64,000 bases of DNA from Dromiciops gliroides. Lineage: Eukaryota; Chordata; Mammalia; Microbiotheria; Microbiotheriidae. The notes below the pieces were generated by a model that worked only from the letters and a program-made list of their open reading frames with translations, was not told the DNA's origin and did not search any database. Each line of letters opens with the position of its first letter. The stretch's first letter is position 1. A program made the position numbers and the translations under genes. Below are positions 11,475 through 22,960 of this stretch, piece by piece. The stretch spans positions 469,696,617 through 469,760,616 of the forward strand of contig NC_057864.1 in assembly GCF_019393635.1 (NCBI RefSeq), read 5' to 3'.

Positions 11475-12208
11475 AAAAAGCCCTATCTGTATGTACAAAA
11501 ATATTTGTGGTGGCTAAGAATTGGAAATCAAAGGCATGCCCATCCATTGGGGAATGGCTAAACAAGCTGTGGTGTATAATGGTGATGGAATATTACTGCA
11601 CTATAAGAGATGACAAGCAGGATGACTTCAGAAAGGCCTGGAAAGACTTGTATGAACTGATGTATGGTGAAGTGAGCAGAATCAAGAGAACATTGTGGGG
11701 GCAGCTAGATGGTGCAGTGGATAGAGCACCGGCCCTGGAGTCAGGAGTACCTGAGTTCAAATCTGGCCTCAGACACTTGACATTTCCTAGCTGTGTGAAC
11801 CTGGGCAAGTTACTTAACCCCAATTGCCTCACTTAAAAAAAAAAATTAAAAAAAAAAAAAGAGAACCTTGTGCACAGACACAGCAACATTGTTTGATGAA
11901 GAACTGTGAAAGACTTAACCATTCTCAACAATACAATGATCCAAGACAATCCTATTGATTAATGAAACATACTATCGACCTCCAAAGAAAGAACTGATAT
12001 TGATGGAACACAGACTGAAACATGCTATTTTTCACTTTCTTTCATTTTTTATTCTTTTATTCAAGTCTTCTTGTACAAAATGACTAATATGGCAATGTTT
12101 TACATAATCGTACATCTGATTACTTACCACCTCAAGGAGGGTAGAGGGAAGAAGGAATAAAAATTGTAACTCAAAACTATAAATAAAAATGTTTATTACA
12201 AGAAAGAG
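11475..12208 (+). mobile_element. L1 LINE 3' end, sense, with a nested SINE
   Basis: ORF2 C-terminus [60 protein letters not shown], then 3' UTR. The SINE at 11696-11860 splits it, with AGAACATTGTG / AGAACCTTGTG as duplication. Confidence 0.94.
11696..11860 (+). mobile_element. WSINE nested in L1
   Basis: Complete copy with A-rich tail, younger than the L1 it interrupts. Confidence 0.92.
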
Positions 12209-12372
12209 AGTAGGGGTCATCTAGTTGTATTGTTTTGTATCTCCAGGGCTTGGCACAATAGTAAGTACACAGTAAGGACTGTTTAATAAATATACTCTAT
12301 ATCTATCTACCTATCTACCTACCTACTTTATCTATCTATGGATCTATCCATCTTTCTATCTATCTATCTATG
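12209..12372 (+). mobile_element. L2 3' end and (ATCT/ACCT)n microsatellite
   Basis: GCTTGGCACAATAGTAAGTACACAG..TTTAATAAATA is an L2 terminus (12235-12292). ATCTATCTACCT repeats follow to 12371. Confidence 0.75.
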
Positions 12373-12373
12373 G

Positions 12374-12615
12374 CAACTGGGTGATACAATGGATAGAGAG
12401 CTGGGCCTGTAGTCAGGTAGACTCATCTTCATCAGTTCAAATCCAGCCTCAGACATTTACTAGCTAAGTGACCCTGGACAACTCACTTTACCCTGTTTGC
12501 CTCAGTTTCCTCATCTGTCAAATGAGCTGGAGAAGGAAATGACAAACCGCTCCAGGATCTTTGCCGAGAAAATTCCAAAATGAGATTATGAAGAGTAAGA
12601 CACAAGTAAACAACT
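12374..12615 (+). mobile_element. MAR1-type SINE
   Basis: Full form: tRNA-like head, GGTAGACTCATCTTCATCAG insert, core, then AAATGAGCTGGAGAAGGAAA and a degraded 3' end. Confidence 0.87.
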
Positions 12616-12934
12616 CACATCCATCAGTCTGTGGGTCTCTCTGTTTTTCTATCTAACTCAGGGTAACTCCACTGTAAAGGGTCAAGAGAGTCCTCTTCTT
12701 CTTCAACATCTTCCTGCCTCTCACAGCCATGAAGGTCGAGCTGTGCGGCTTCAGCGGGTACAAGATCTACCCGGGTCATGGGAGGCGCTACTCCTGCACT
12801 GACAGGAAGGTTTTCCAATTTTTGAATGCAAAATGTGAGTCTGCATTCCTTTCAAAGAGGAGCCCTCATCAGATCAATTGTACTGTTCTGTATAGAAGAA
12901 AGCACGAGAAGGGACAGTCAGAAGAAATTCAAAA

Positions 12935-13533
12935 TGACACGGGGTAGGGGGGTTTGGGATAGGGGTTAGGGGTTTGGGGTAGGGGTCCCTAGGAATTCCT
13001 CTTTAAAGAATTACACCCTCTTGCACACAAATCCAATAGAATAAGATTGAAGTTTATTTAGGGGCTGGGGAAGGGAAACCAAGAGAGAAATCCTTTGAAT
13101 TCTTCTCATGGGGAGGAGGCATGGCACAGAGTCTGGCTCTGAGATACCAATCTCCTCAAGCAGAAGACAGGCAGATACTTTTATAGATGTCCAATGGTGG
13201 TCTGATGAGGTGATCGTCTGACTATGGAAAGTTCCCCCATTGAGGGAGGAACATTCCCCACTGGTGGTGTCTGGGGGAGTTGGGTAAGGGGTGGCTACGA
13301 ATCTCTCAAGCCATCTCTCTGCTCCTCCAGCCACAGAGGTAGCAGCCACACCTAATCTTATCTCCCCAGGAGTGAGGGAGACTAGAATGAAGGGTGGGGG
13401 TCCCTGGAGCTAGCTCAGTCCGATCTGGTTCTACTTATCTCTTTGGGTATGTCTGTCCTCTGGTTAAGTTTCTCAAGGAGAAGGTTCCTTGATGTACCCC
13501 AGAGAACTTCTGGGGTGCTCTGGGCCCATAACA
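12935..13533 (-). mobile_element. Solo LTR of an endogenous retrovirus (LTR family A, copy 1)
   Basis: 599 bp bounded by TG..CA, reading on the minus strand, inserted in RPL24 pseudogene codons. A 4-bp AAAA target duplication (12931-12934 and 13534-13537) fits a class I (gammaretrovirus-like) family. It has a TATA-type box and an AATAAA poly(A) region in minus orientation, and ends in a G-rich tract (12939-12988). No internal viral region is attached. Confidence 0.88.
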
Positions 13534-13672
13534 AAAAGAAAAGAACTTGCTGGGCTGTTAAATTCCAGAGGGCCATCTCTGGGGCTTCTCTCACTGATAG
13601 GAGGAAACAAAGAGGAAACAAAACCCTGAAGTTCGAAAGGCCCAACAAGAACAAGCCATCAGAGCTACCAAA

Positions 13673-14419
13673 TGTCATGGAGAGAAATGGTGTCATGGGG
13701 GGATTTCCCCCTAACAATGGGGTAGGGGGTTAGGGGTTTGGGGTCCTTAGGAATTCCTCTTTAAAGAATTACACCCTCTTGGGGCAGCTAGATAGTGCAG
13801 TGGTTAAAGCACTGGCCCTGGATTCAGGAGTACCTGAGTTCAAACCTGGCCTCAGACACTTGAAATTTACTAGCTGTGTGACCCTGGGCAAGTTACTTAA
13901 CCCCCATTGCCCCTCAAAAAAACCCTCCCAAAACCAAAAGAATTACACCCTCTTGCACACAAAAGCAGTTAGAATAAGACGGTAGTTTATTTAGAGGAAG
14001 GGGAAGGGAAGGGGAACCATGAAAGAAGTCCTTGGACTTCTCATGGGGAGAAGGCATAGCACAGAGAGTGGCTCTGAGATACCAATGTCCTCAAGCAGAT
14101 GGGGGTGACCATCTGACTGTGGAAAGTTCCTTTAGTGAGGGAGGACCATCCCCACTGGTGGTGGCTGGAGGAATTGGGTGAAGGGTGGCTGCAGATCTCT
14201 GGAGCCATCTCCTCAGGACACAAAGGAAGCAGCCACACCTAATCTTATCGCTCCTGGGTTGAAGGAGACTAGAATGAAGGGTGGGGGTCCCAGAGCTAGC
14301 TCAGTTTGATCTGGTTCCACTTATCTCTCTAGGCGTGTCTGTCCTCTGGTTTAGTTTCTCAATGAGAAGATTCTTTGATGTGCCCCAGAGAACTTCTGGG
14401 GTGCTATGGGCCCATAACA
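13673..14419 (-). mobile_element. Solo LTR, family A copy 2, carrying a SINE
   Basis: A second LTR of the same family and orientation lies 140 bp beyond copy 1 in the same pseudogene. Ends are TG..CA with a near-matching 4-bp flank (CAAA/CAAG). Without the SINE at 13781-13940 it is about 590 bp. RPL24 sequence resumes on the far side, so it is a separate insertion and not one end of a provirus. Confidence 0.87.
13781..13940 (+). mobile_element. WSINE nested in LTR copy 2
   Basis: AGAATTACACCCTCT of the LTR is repeated on both sides, so this is the youngest of the nested insertions here. Confidence 0.93.
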
Positions 14420-14615
14420 CAAGGAAGCAAAAAAGGCTAAGCAAGCAACTAGGAAAACAGCTGCTAAGGCTCCTACAAAAGCAGCACCTAAACAAAAAAT
14501 TGTGAAGCCAGTGAAAGTTTCTGCACCCCAAATTGGTGGAAAATGTTAATTGTCCACTAAATTGGACTAAGTAAAATAAAATTTAAAGCAACTGTGTTGA
14601 TGTAAAAAAAAAAAA

Positions 14616-16240
14616 AGGTCAAGCAAATAGGAAAGATGAGATTTTGGAAAGTCAAACTTTTTATTTTTTTAAGTCAGGTTCACTGCTTCCAGTCCTGCCT
14701 TGGAAGAAAAAAAAAGTCATTACCAATTAAACTAAAACTCTGAAGTTACTCCTTGTGGTTCCCAGGGTGCAAAATAAAGAAACATGAGAATACTTGGGAA
14801 ATCAAGAAGAAAATTTCTAAGTTAGAGGTGTGACACAAAATTTAATAATCTAGGTACAGATAAGATAGTTAATGAATGGATAAACCACTTAGATTTGATG
14901 GGGCTGCCTTATTATCCAAAAGAATTTTATGAAACCTTGAATTAACGAGATCAAAATGCCCTCCAACAGAACCCAGACAATGTATAAGTGAGCATCAAAA
15001 AAACCCCAGAGTTATCTGGGGTGCTGCATACCATTGGCCTCTCCAAATGTCTGGGAGTTTATAGCTAGCAGATAAGCCCCCATCCGCCGTGACTTCTTTC
15101 CCCAGGAGTAATTGGGAGGTTTTATAGCTTGAACAAGAACCATCCTGTTTTCCTCCTCATACTTGTAAAAACATCTGGGCATTCTTCTCCATGACACCCC
15201 CTTTTGAATCATATACTCTTGTCATATTGTTTGCTTTTCAGTCTGAGCTGTCAAACTGATTTGTATCACACTAATGGAACTGAAAACATCCTGGGAAAGT
15301 GGAAGTTAATCAATCTGGATCTGATCGATTTGCCAACAGAGACCTAAAACTTGGATGACTAAGGTCTAGTCAAATACTCTCACTAACAAATGGGTTTGAG
15401 CTTCTTCTTTGGAAGGAGTATCTAATGGTATAATAAGCTTGTGTTGTGTTTTCCTATCTGCTCTCTGATCTGTTCTGTAAATTTCTCACTTTGTTTTCTG
15501 TAGGAGACAGTTATGAAAATATTTTTTTTCAGAGTCCAGCATCTTCCTTAATTGTCACTACCCTCATTTCCTTGTTGCCAATGGGAGATTTCAAGCTCCT
15601 TCATCCCCCCTCCTCCCCCCACCCTGGTCTCATGCCCCGTTCCATTTCATCAGCAAAGGAAGCAGTGAGCCAATACTACATCCTCCCAAGGCTGCGGTGG
15701 CCACCACTTTGGACTTTTCCCCAAGGACTATGAAACAATAAAAGAAGACAAAGCAAACATTCAAATCAGCACAGCCATTAGTGCCTGCTTTGTTCTCCTA
15801 GACAAAAGCCCGGCTCATCAAAATGTACTGGGGAGCAACTCAAGCAAAGTGGACGTCCAAAAGAATGGACCAGTTACTGTCCTGGATGCATTGGAAATGC
15901 TTTAACAATACAGAGTGTGTTTCTTTTTCACCCATTTCAAGTTCAAGAAAAGGTCTCCTTTGTTCAAAGACTGGCATGAGAGAAAACAGGGGGCCCAGTT
16001 TGGAAGAAATCCCCACTAACTGAAGAGTAAGATTCAGCTGGAGCTCTGCATTGTGCATGAACTCAATTCAACAGCACAGTTGAAGCCAACTTTTCTTCTC
16101 TCCACCTATTTCAGGCATCTCCCTTGCTTTGAACCTTAAGGAGTATTTTGTACTGAGTGTCTCACATGCCTCCTCACCTCCACCTCGCAGAGTGCCTCTT
16201 TTCATTTACGGCACAGTCCAAAAACCTAGGAAGGTAAAAA
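14616..16240. other. Unassigned, largely repeat-free sequence
   Basis: About 1.6 kb with no recognised repeat or gene. Short open frames (15446-15733, 15823-16023) show no homology that I recognise. Confidence 0.45.
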
Positions 16241-16335
16241 TGTATTTGGGGCAAGGGAAAAAATATTTATTAAGTGCCAACTGCATACCTGGCACTTTAC
16301 AAATATTATCTCCTTTGATCCTGTGGTGCTTTTTT
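16241..16335 (-). mobile_element. MIR/L2 fragment
   Basis: ATATTTATTAAGTGCCAACTGC..CTGGCACTTTACAAATATTATCTC is MIR-like. Confidence 0.6.
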
Positions 16336-16442
16336 TAATCACTTGCTATGACTGTGTTTTATAATTAATTAATTGCAATTGAACCAGTTTGGGCAGTAAG
16401 TATATAATTATTTTATTAATCTAATATATCAGTAAAGAATTG

Positions 16443-16590
16443 AGGGGCAGCTAGGTGGCACAGTGGATAGAGCACTGGCCCTGGATTCAGGAGGACCTGA
16501 ATTCAAATCCGGCCTCAGACACTTGATACTTACTAGCTGTGTGACACTGGGTAAGTCACTTAACCCTCATTGCGCCACCCCAAAAAAAAG
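16443..16590 (+). mobile_element. WSINE
   Basis: Full-length with a short A-tail. Confidence 0.92.
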
Positions 16591-16867
16591 TCTATTTAAA
16601 AATTAAGCCATCCCCATCTATAGTTTTAATCTACTCCCCCTTGGTTGTTTTTTTTTTTAATTTGTCTTTTAGAAATTTGCAGTAATGCAAATTCTGGTTG
16701 AGGTTACCCAGATATCTCTCCATTACCTATCTGGAATATGTTATAGTTGTGTTATTCATTGCCTTAGACTGTTAATGTGCAACCTGGGATTTGTAAAACA
16801 GCAGCCACTTTCTGCCCTGATGATATTTCTATTATAATCATTATATTATATTATTATTATTATGGTG

Positions 16868-17154
16868 AAGCAAAAAGAATCAATCCAGCCAACATATGAA
16901 GCCCCTACCATGTGCAAGGTGCTAGGGATAACAAGTACAAAGAATGAAAAAATCCCCATTCAAAGTGAACTTACGGGAGAGAGCAAGGGTGTATAAAAAT
17001 ATATCCAACATGAATATCAAGTAAATAAATACAAATTTATTCAAAGTAGATAAATACAAGATAGTTAGGGAGGGAGGCTACCAGGGGTCGGGGGGTGGGG
17101 GGGATTAGAAGGAATCCAAAGCAGAAGACCATGCCTAAACTTCATCCTAAAAGA
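16868..17154 (-). mobile_element. L2-type LINE fragment, antisense
   Basis: AAGCCCCTACCATGTGCAAGG..GTGCTAGGGATAAC.. then TAGTTAGGGAGGGAGGCTACC, an L2 3' variant. It ends where the NUDT9 copy starts. Confidence 0.65.
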
Positions 17155-18178
17155 AAAGAACTCAGCCCAAACCATGCTGCAGAACCCATCATGACTAGGT
17201 GGGAAAGGGACAGCAGTGGAAATCAAGTCATTCACCCTCAGTGATTCATCCTCATTCTGGGAAAAATATCTCACAATTTGGAGCAATCAAAAGGAAAGAC
17301 TGGGGAATGGGCAATCCCGGGGGGGGGGGGGATGGAAGATCCAGGAGAGAAAATAAGCGCTACCTTAAAGCGAGTTTGGTGAAGAAGCTATGAACTCCTT
17401 ACAGAAATCCAGTGCTGAGAGACAAGAGACGGAAGAACAATGACACAAACTGTTTGGCCCGAGAAGATTTAACAGTTTATAAGGGATGATCCTCGAAACA
17501 CTGATAACGCGTGGATGGAGACAGAGGCTGTGAACTATCGTGATGGGACAGGTGAGACGATGGATAATTGGCTCTGGAAGCAGGAGATGATGCTAGGAAA
17601 GTGAAATGGGTGGACATCAGTGACAAGTTCAAGTTTTATGCCAGTCATTCCCAGTTCATCAAACAGGAGCTCACTGAAGTGGCGGCCATGGATGGTTTTG
17701 TAAACCCCACATATATTTCAGGTCTTCAAATGAACAGTGGTGGATGGTACAGAACACAAATTAGGGCAGGTCACTGTTTTTTTTTGGATGAGGCAATGGG
17801 GGTTAAGTGACTTGCCCAGGGTCACACAGCTAGTAAGTGTCAAGTGTCTGAGGCTGGATTTGAACTCAGGTACTCCTGAATCCAGGGCTGGTGCTTTATC
17901 CACTGCACCACCTAGCCGCCCGCAGGTCACTTCTTTTGATGGTAGCTTTAATCATTTCTGAAATTGTGCTTGAACGTTTTTACATTCCAGGTATGATCGA
18001 AAATAGAGTGTAACACTTAAAGAAAAGAAAAGCTTTTTAGCTACGAAAAGAGGAATACAAGAAGTAGCCTTTTGTACATCTTATATTTAGGCATGGCTTA
18101 AACCAAATTAAATTACTGCTGCTTTTGGAAGAACTGCAGACCTAAATAAATGACTGAATGAATGGAAAAAAAAAAAAG
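17155..18178 (+). pseudogene. NUDT9: NUDT9 processed pseudogene, 5'-truncated
   Basis: Intronless sequence matching the C-terminal half of NUDT9 (mitochondrial ADP-ribose pyrophosphatase). Successive blocks are [18 protein letters not shown] (from about 17170), SGKNISQFGAIKRKDWG (about 17257-17308), the Nudix-box region DPGEK..LK (about 17335-17390), [18 protein letters not shown] (about 17488-17540) and [18 protein letters not shown].. ASHSQFIK (17572-17666). The blocks fall in different frames, and a G-run at 17318-17330 replaces the PGGMV segment, so it cannot encode an enzyme. Presumed 3' UTR follows, with AATAAA near 18145 and an A-tail at 18167-18178. The full-length gene's N-terminus is absent. 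A SINE sits inside at 17777-17921. Confidence 0.9.
17777..17921 (-). mobile_element. WSINE nested in NUDT9 pseudogene
   Basis: GCAGGTCACT target duplication at about 17766 and 17922. Confidence 0.92.
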
Positions 18179-18189
18179 AAGAGAGCAAC

Positions 18190-20900
18190 TCTATGGAGCA
18201 AAAGTCAGTCGGAAAACAGACATTTATGAAGCACCTACTTTGTGCCAAGCATTGTGCTAAGAGCTGGGGAGGAGAAGAAAAGAGGCAAAAGACAGTTCCT
18301 ACTTTCAAGGAGCTTACAATCTAATGACGGCATTTGAAAATGTGTGTGTGTATAATATATGTATATGCATATTATATATACATATATATGTGTATATATA
18401 TATATGTCTGTGTGTATGCATATGTAGATATATACCCAGAGCGAGCAAACTATATCTAGGAGAAACAGGAAATAATTAAAAGAGGGAGAGCATTCGAATG
18501 AAGAAGATTTAGGGAAGAATTCCTCTAAAAGACGGGATTTTACTTGGGACTTAAAGGAAGCTGGGGAAGCCAGTAGGCAGATATGAGGGGGAAGAGTATG
18601 CCAAGCACGGGGTCCTAGCCAGAGAGAATGCCCAGAGCATCCCCCAGCTGAGAGATGGGGGGTCTTGTTCATGGAACAGTCAGGAGGCTAGTATCCCGGG
18701 ATTGTAGAGGGCTGGGGAGTAAGGTGTAAGAAGAATGGAGAGGGAGGAAGGTGGCTGGGTTATGCTGAAGAGAGCATTTCACATTTCCTCTTGGGGACAA
18801 TAGGGAGCTATTAGAGCTTACAGAGGAGTGGGGGGGGGGGACATGCTTGGACCTATGTTTTAGGTAAATCACTGGTGGCTGAATGGAGGATGGAGGGACC
18901 TCAGGCAGGCAGGCAGGCAGGCCCACCATCCATCAGCCTCTTGCAATAGTCCAGGTGTGAGGTGATGAGGGCAGTGTCGGAGGAAAGGTGGGTGTGTATT
19001 TAAGAGATGCGGCAAAGTCGAAATCCACAGGCAAAGGTGGGGAGGTAGTGCATTCCCAGATCGAGGAAACAGAGATAAGAGATGGATGACTGTGTGGGAG
19101 GACCAGAGAGAAGGCCAGTTTGGCTGATTCACAGAGCGTGGGAGGGGGACCAATGAGACTGGAAAGATTGACTGGGGCCAGTTTAATTTAGGACTTTAAA
19201 AGCTAAACTGAGGAATTAATCCTAGAACCTTTGATAAGAAGCCACTAGAATTGTCTACACTGAGGAGGCCTTTGGGCCAATCTCTGCTGGAGCAGTGAGT
19301 AAGAGTGAGGGAGAGACTTGAGGAAGGGACACCAATTAGTTGTAATAATGCAGCAAAGTGGTAATGAGGGAAAGAACTAAGGAGCCAGCTTTGTGAGTAG
19401 ACAGACAGGGCCAGATGTAAGAATCATTTTTAAAATTAAAATTAAAAACCAGTAAGATTTGGCAACTACTTGGAAATGTGAGATGAGGAAGAGTGAGGAG
19501 TCCAGGATGATGCTGAGGTTATGAACGTGGGAGACCAGAAGGACAGTGGGGCCTTTGATAGCAATAAGGAAGTTAGGAAGAGGGGGAGGGTTTAGGAGAA
19601 AAGGAAATGATTTCAGTTTTGGACATGGTGAATTTTAAATGTCTTCAGGCCAAGCAGTTTGAGATGTCTATTAGGGAACTAATGATGTGAGACCAAAGCT
19701 CAGCTGAGGGAGAAAGCTAGAGCAGATACACAGATCTGGGAGTCATCGGTATAGAAATGATAATTAAATCCATGGGGACTCATAAAGAGATGGAGAGAGA
19801 GGGAAAGATGGAGATAGTTGGAGAGAGAGGAGAAATGGCAAGAGAGAGAGAGAGGGAAATGGTGAGAGACAGACAGACAGACAGAAGAGGATCTATAACA
19901 GAACCTTGAGGAAACCCCACAGTGAGGGGGCATGATAAAGATGATGAGAAAAATATGTCACAAAGGAATGAAGAGAACCAGGATAAAGGAATGTCATTAA
20001 AACCAACCCCCCCCAAAAAACAACAACAACAACAACAACAAAAAACCCAGAGGAGCAGCTAGGTGGCACAGTGGACAAAGCACTGGCCCTGGATTCAGAA
20101 GGACCTGAGTTCAAATCTGACCTCAGACATTTGACACTTCCTAGCTGTGTGACCTTGGGCAAGTCGCTTAACCCACATTGCCCCCACCAAAACAAACAAA
20201 CAAACCCAGAAGGAAGCAAGTATCGAGGAAGAGAGTGGTCAGCAGTGTCAGAAGCGGGAGAGATGGAAGGAAGTGTGAGGACTGAAAAAGCCCATCATAT
20301 TTGGGAATTAAGAAATCATTAGTAACTTTGGAAAAAGCAGCTACAGTTGAATGATGAGGTCTGAAGCCAGACTGCAACTGCAGGGAAGGGGTGTAGCTAA
20401 TTCTTTCTAGTAGTTCCCTGGAGAAGGGACAGAGAGATATAGGACAATAGCTTGAGGGGATGGCATATCTATTGAAGATTTTTTTTTAAGGATGGGGGAG
20501 ATTCAGCCATGCTTGAAGGAAGCAAGGAAGGAGTCAGTTGGTAGGGAGAGGTTGAAGACATGAGGAAGGGTGGGGAATGATTGAGGGGAGAGGATCTCTG
20601 ATAGGGGAGAAGAGGGGACAAGATCGGGGCCATAGGAAGGGAGTTGGCCTTGGCAAGGAGGAAGGCTGCCCCTGTGTCAAAGACTGGGGGAAAGGAGATG
20701 GGAAGAGCTGATGTCAGGGGTTTTGCAATGACTCATCACGCTACAATTCTCTCCTCTGCTACGTGGAAGGGTACAGGGGTGATGTGGTGATCTGTAAAGG
20801 CCTTTGAGACAGGCTGTCAGAAGGTGCTTCTGAAGGGCAGTGTGATTGGTCATTCTAGGCCAAGTCATTGATGATGGTACTTTGCACTTTGGTGTTTGTG
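18190..20900 (-). mobile_element. Long L2 LINE, antisense, with reverse-transcriptase motifs
   Basis: On the minus strand the 3' UTR lies at 18200-18340, with CA/TA microsatellite at 18335-18435. Upstream lie recognisable RT blocks: YHFYTDDSQICVSA (the YADD active-site region, about 19725-19770), GFPQGSVIDPLL (about 19880-19915) and QSGFRPHHST..KVTNDFL (about 20300-20375). Frames are broken. A SINE at 20053-20205 interrupts it. A GA-rich tract lies at 19785-19885. Confidence 0.9.
20053..20205 (+). mobile_element. WSINE nested in L2
   Basis: Preceded by (CAA)n at 20020-20042; ACCCAGARGA duplication. Confidence 0.9.
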
Positions 20901-21011
20901 CTAAACCTGATTTTTAAGCACTTGAAGACTTTATTTTCTAGAAAAAAGTTTTCCTTTGTCTTTCCTAATGAATGACCTTTGTTGTCCAGGATAAGAGTTT
21001 CGAAATATTTG

Positions 21012-21150
21012 AGCAGCCAGGTGTTGCAGTGGCTAGGGCGCTGGCCTTGGAATCAGAGAGACTTGGTTCTGAGGCTAGCTCTGATCCACGGACTCACTGT
21101 GTGATCCCGGACAGGTCACTCAGTCCCTTTCAAACTCAATTTTGGGCACC
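21012..21150 (+). mobile_element. Old tRNA-derived SINE, diverged
   Basis: GCAGCCAGGTGTTGCAGTGG.. through CTGTGTGATCCCGGACAGGTCA has the layout of the SINE families but many differences. Confidence 0.65.
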
Positions 21151-21596
21151 TCCATTCCACAATAAGGAAGCCTAGTGAGATTTTGGTTAAAGAAAATGAG
21201 CCAGAATAAAGCTGAATGTCAATTTTATAGAAGCAGGCTGAAGAGCTGAAATAATAATTTCATGGGGAGATGGTATACTATACTAACCTGTGGTTTTATC
21301 TATGCAGAGAATTCCCTCTGTGGAGAAATCCCCCTACTGGTATATGAGACCATTTGTAATTTATCATCTTAGAAAGTCACCAGGGCACTTAGAAATGACT
21401 TGCCCAGGGTCACACAATTAAGTGTGTGTCTGAGCCAGGGTGTGACCCTAAGCCTTCCTGACTCTACTTTCCAACAATATAATTATTATGTCAACTATAA
21501 TAATAATATGTCAATAGGAACAATGAGTAAATATTACCATAGTTAGATGGATGTCATAGGAAAATTTCTCTGGTCACTGGAAAACAAAATTAATGA

Positions 21597-22022
21597 ATTT
21601 AGAAAAATAGCTAACATTTATATAGCACTTACTGTGTGCCAAGCACTGAGCTAAAAATGTTTTACAAATATTGTCTCATTAGATTCTCACAACAATCCTG
21701 GGAAACAGGTACATTATTTTCTTTTATTTTTTTGCAGAGCAATGAGGGTTAAGTGACTTGCCCAGGGTCACACAGCTAGTAAGCACCAAGTGTCTGAGGC
21801 CAGATTTGAATTCAGGTCCTCCTGAATCCAGGGCTGGTGCTTTATGCACTGTACCACCTAGCTGCCCCGGAAACAGGTACATTATTATATCCATTTTCTA
21901 GATGAAAAAATTGAGGCACATAGCAGTTAAGTGATTTGCCCAGGATCACGCTGCTAGTAAGTGCCTAAGACTACATATGAACTCAGATCTTCCTGGCTCC
22001 AGGCCCAGCCATCTAGCCACCC
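21597..22022 (-). mobile_element. MIR with nested WSINE
   Basis: MIR-like sequence (TAACATTTATATAGCACTTAC.., then GATGAAAAAATTGAGGCAC..) is split by the SINE at 21719-21868. GGAAACAGGTACATTAT is repeated on both sides as the duplication. Confidence 0.85.
21719..21868 (-). mobile_element. WSINE nested in MIR
   Basis: Full-length inverted copy with a perfect target duplication (about 21702 and 21869). Confidence 0.93.
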
Positions 22023-22287
22023 CCAATTCAGAAATCTCATAAAAATCCCAAAGGTCACAAAACACCAAACACTTGGAAAATACCCCCAGAAGACTCTAAG
22101 CAAGCTTCTACAGCAGGGCACTAGGGAAGATTCTATGGGCACCAATCTGAAAATCTTGGGACTAGGAAAGCTTTCTATAATGAACGGCTTTGAAGGCAAC
22201 TTTGTCATCATGGATTTTCTAAACGGCTCCAGTGAGTTGTGATGCCTGGGGAACATCAAGGTTTGAGCTTGGTTGCTTTTTGAAGAT

Positions 22288-22446
22288 GTCACTTCACTCT
22301 GTTTGCCTCAGTTTCCTCATCTGTCAAATAAGCTGGAGAAGGAAATGGCAAATCACTCTCGTATCTCTGCCAAGAAAACCCCAAATGGATCGTGGATCAT
22401 GAAGACCCGGATATAACTAAAAATGATGGAAGAACAACAAAATAAA
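22288..22446 (+). mobile_element. MAR1-type SINE, 3' part
   Basis: CTCTGTTTGCCTCAGTTTCC..AAGCTGGAGAAGGAAATGGC.. CCAAGAAAACCCCAAATGG. The head is missing. Confidence 0.82.
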
Positions 22447-22489
22447 TTCTTTTAAAAATATGACAAAGCCCCATAGAGTTTATGTTCTT

Positions 22490-22737
22490 TAGGAAGAAAG
22501 GAAAGGAAAGGAAAGGAAGGAAGGAAGGAAGGAAGGAAGGAAGGAAGGAAGGAAGGAAGGAAGGAAGGAAGGAAGGAAGGAAGGAAGGAAGGAAGGAAGG
22601 AAGGAAGGAAGGAAAGAAGGAAGGAAGGAAGGGAGAGAGGGAGGGAGGGAGGGAGGAAAGAAAGAAAGAAAGGAAGGAAGGAAGGAAGGAAGGAAGGAAG
22701 GAAGGAAAGAAAGAAAGAAAAGAAAAGAAAGAAACCT
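22490..22737 (+). repeat. (GGAA)n/(GAAA)n microsatellite
   Basis: About 245 bp, mostly GGAA with GGGA and GAAA interruptions. Long open frames through it are artefacts of the repeat. Confidence 0.97.
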
Positions 22738-22805
22738 TCTATTTTTCCAAAAAAGAGAAGAGAATGGAACCAGCAAACTCTAAACCAATGAAATTGACTT
22801 TTATC

Positions 22806-22960
22806 GGGCAGCTAGGTGGTGCAGTGGATAGAGCACCGGCCCTGGATTCAGGAGGACCTGAGTTCAAATCCAGCCTCAGACACCTGACACTTACTAGCTG
22901 TGTGACCCTGGGCAAGTCACTTAACCCCAACTGCCTCACCAAAAAAAAGAAAAGAAAAAA
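22806..22960 (+). mobile_element. WSINE
   Basis: Perfect 16-bp duplication GAAATTGACTTTTATC at 22790-22805 and 22961-22976, so relatively young. Confidence 0.95.

Larger units (their letters stand above)
12688..14615 (+). pseudogene. RPL24: RPL24 processed pseudogene, split by two LTRs
   Basis: This is an intronless copy of the 60S ribosomal protein L24 mRNA. Pieces: 12688-12934 (5' UTR, ATG at 12729, [20 protein letters not shown].. to ..KGQSEEIQ); 13534-13672 (KRTCWAVKFQRAISGASLTD.. and the RKAQREQAIRATK-like part); and 14420-14603 (..[17 protein letters not shown].., stop and 3' UTR). An A-tail lies at 14604-14615. An imperfect target duplication (AAAGGGTCAAG near 12676, GGTCAAG after the tail) suggests L1-mediated insertion. 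Changes such as Arg-to-Cys within the basic tract and loss of the reading frame in the middle piece, besides the insertions, mark it as dead. The parent gene lies elsewhere. Confidence 0.95.

Noticed and set aside
12935-14419. Possibility that the two family A LTRs bound one provirus
   Set aside because: The sequence between them is RPL24 pseudogene, not viral, and each LTR has its own flank.
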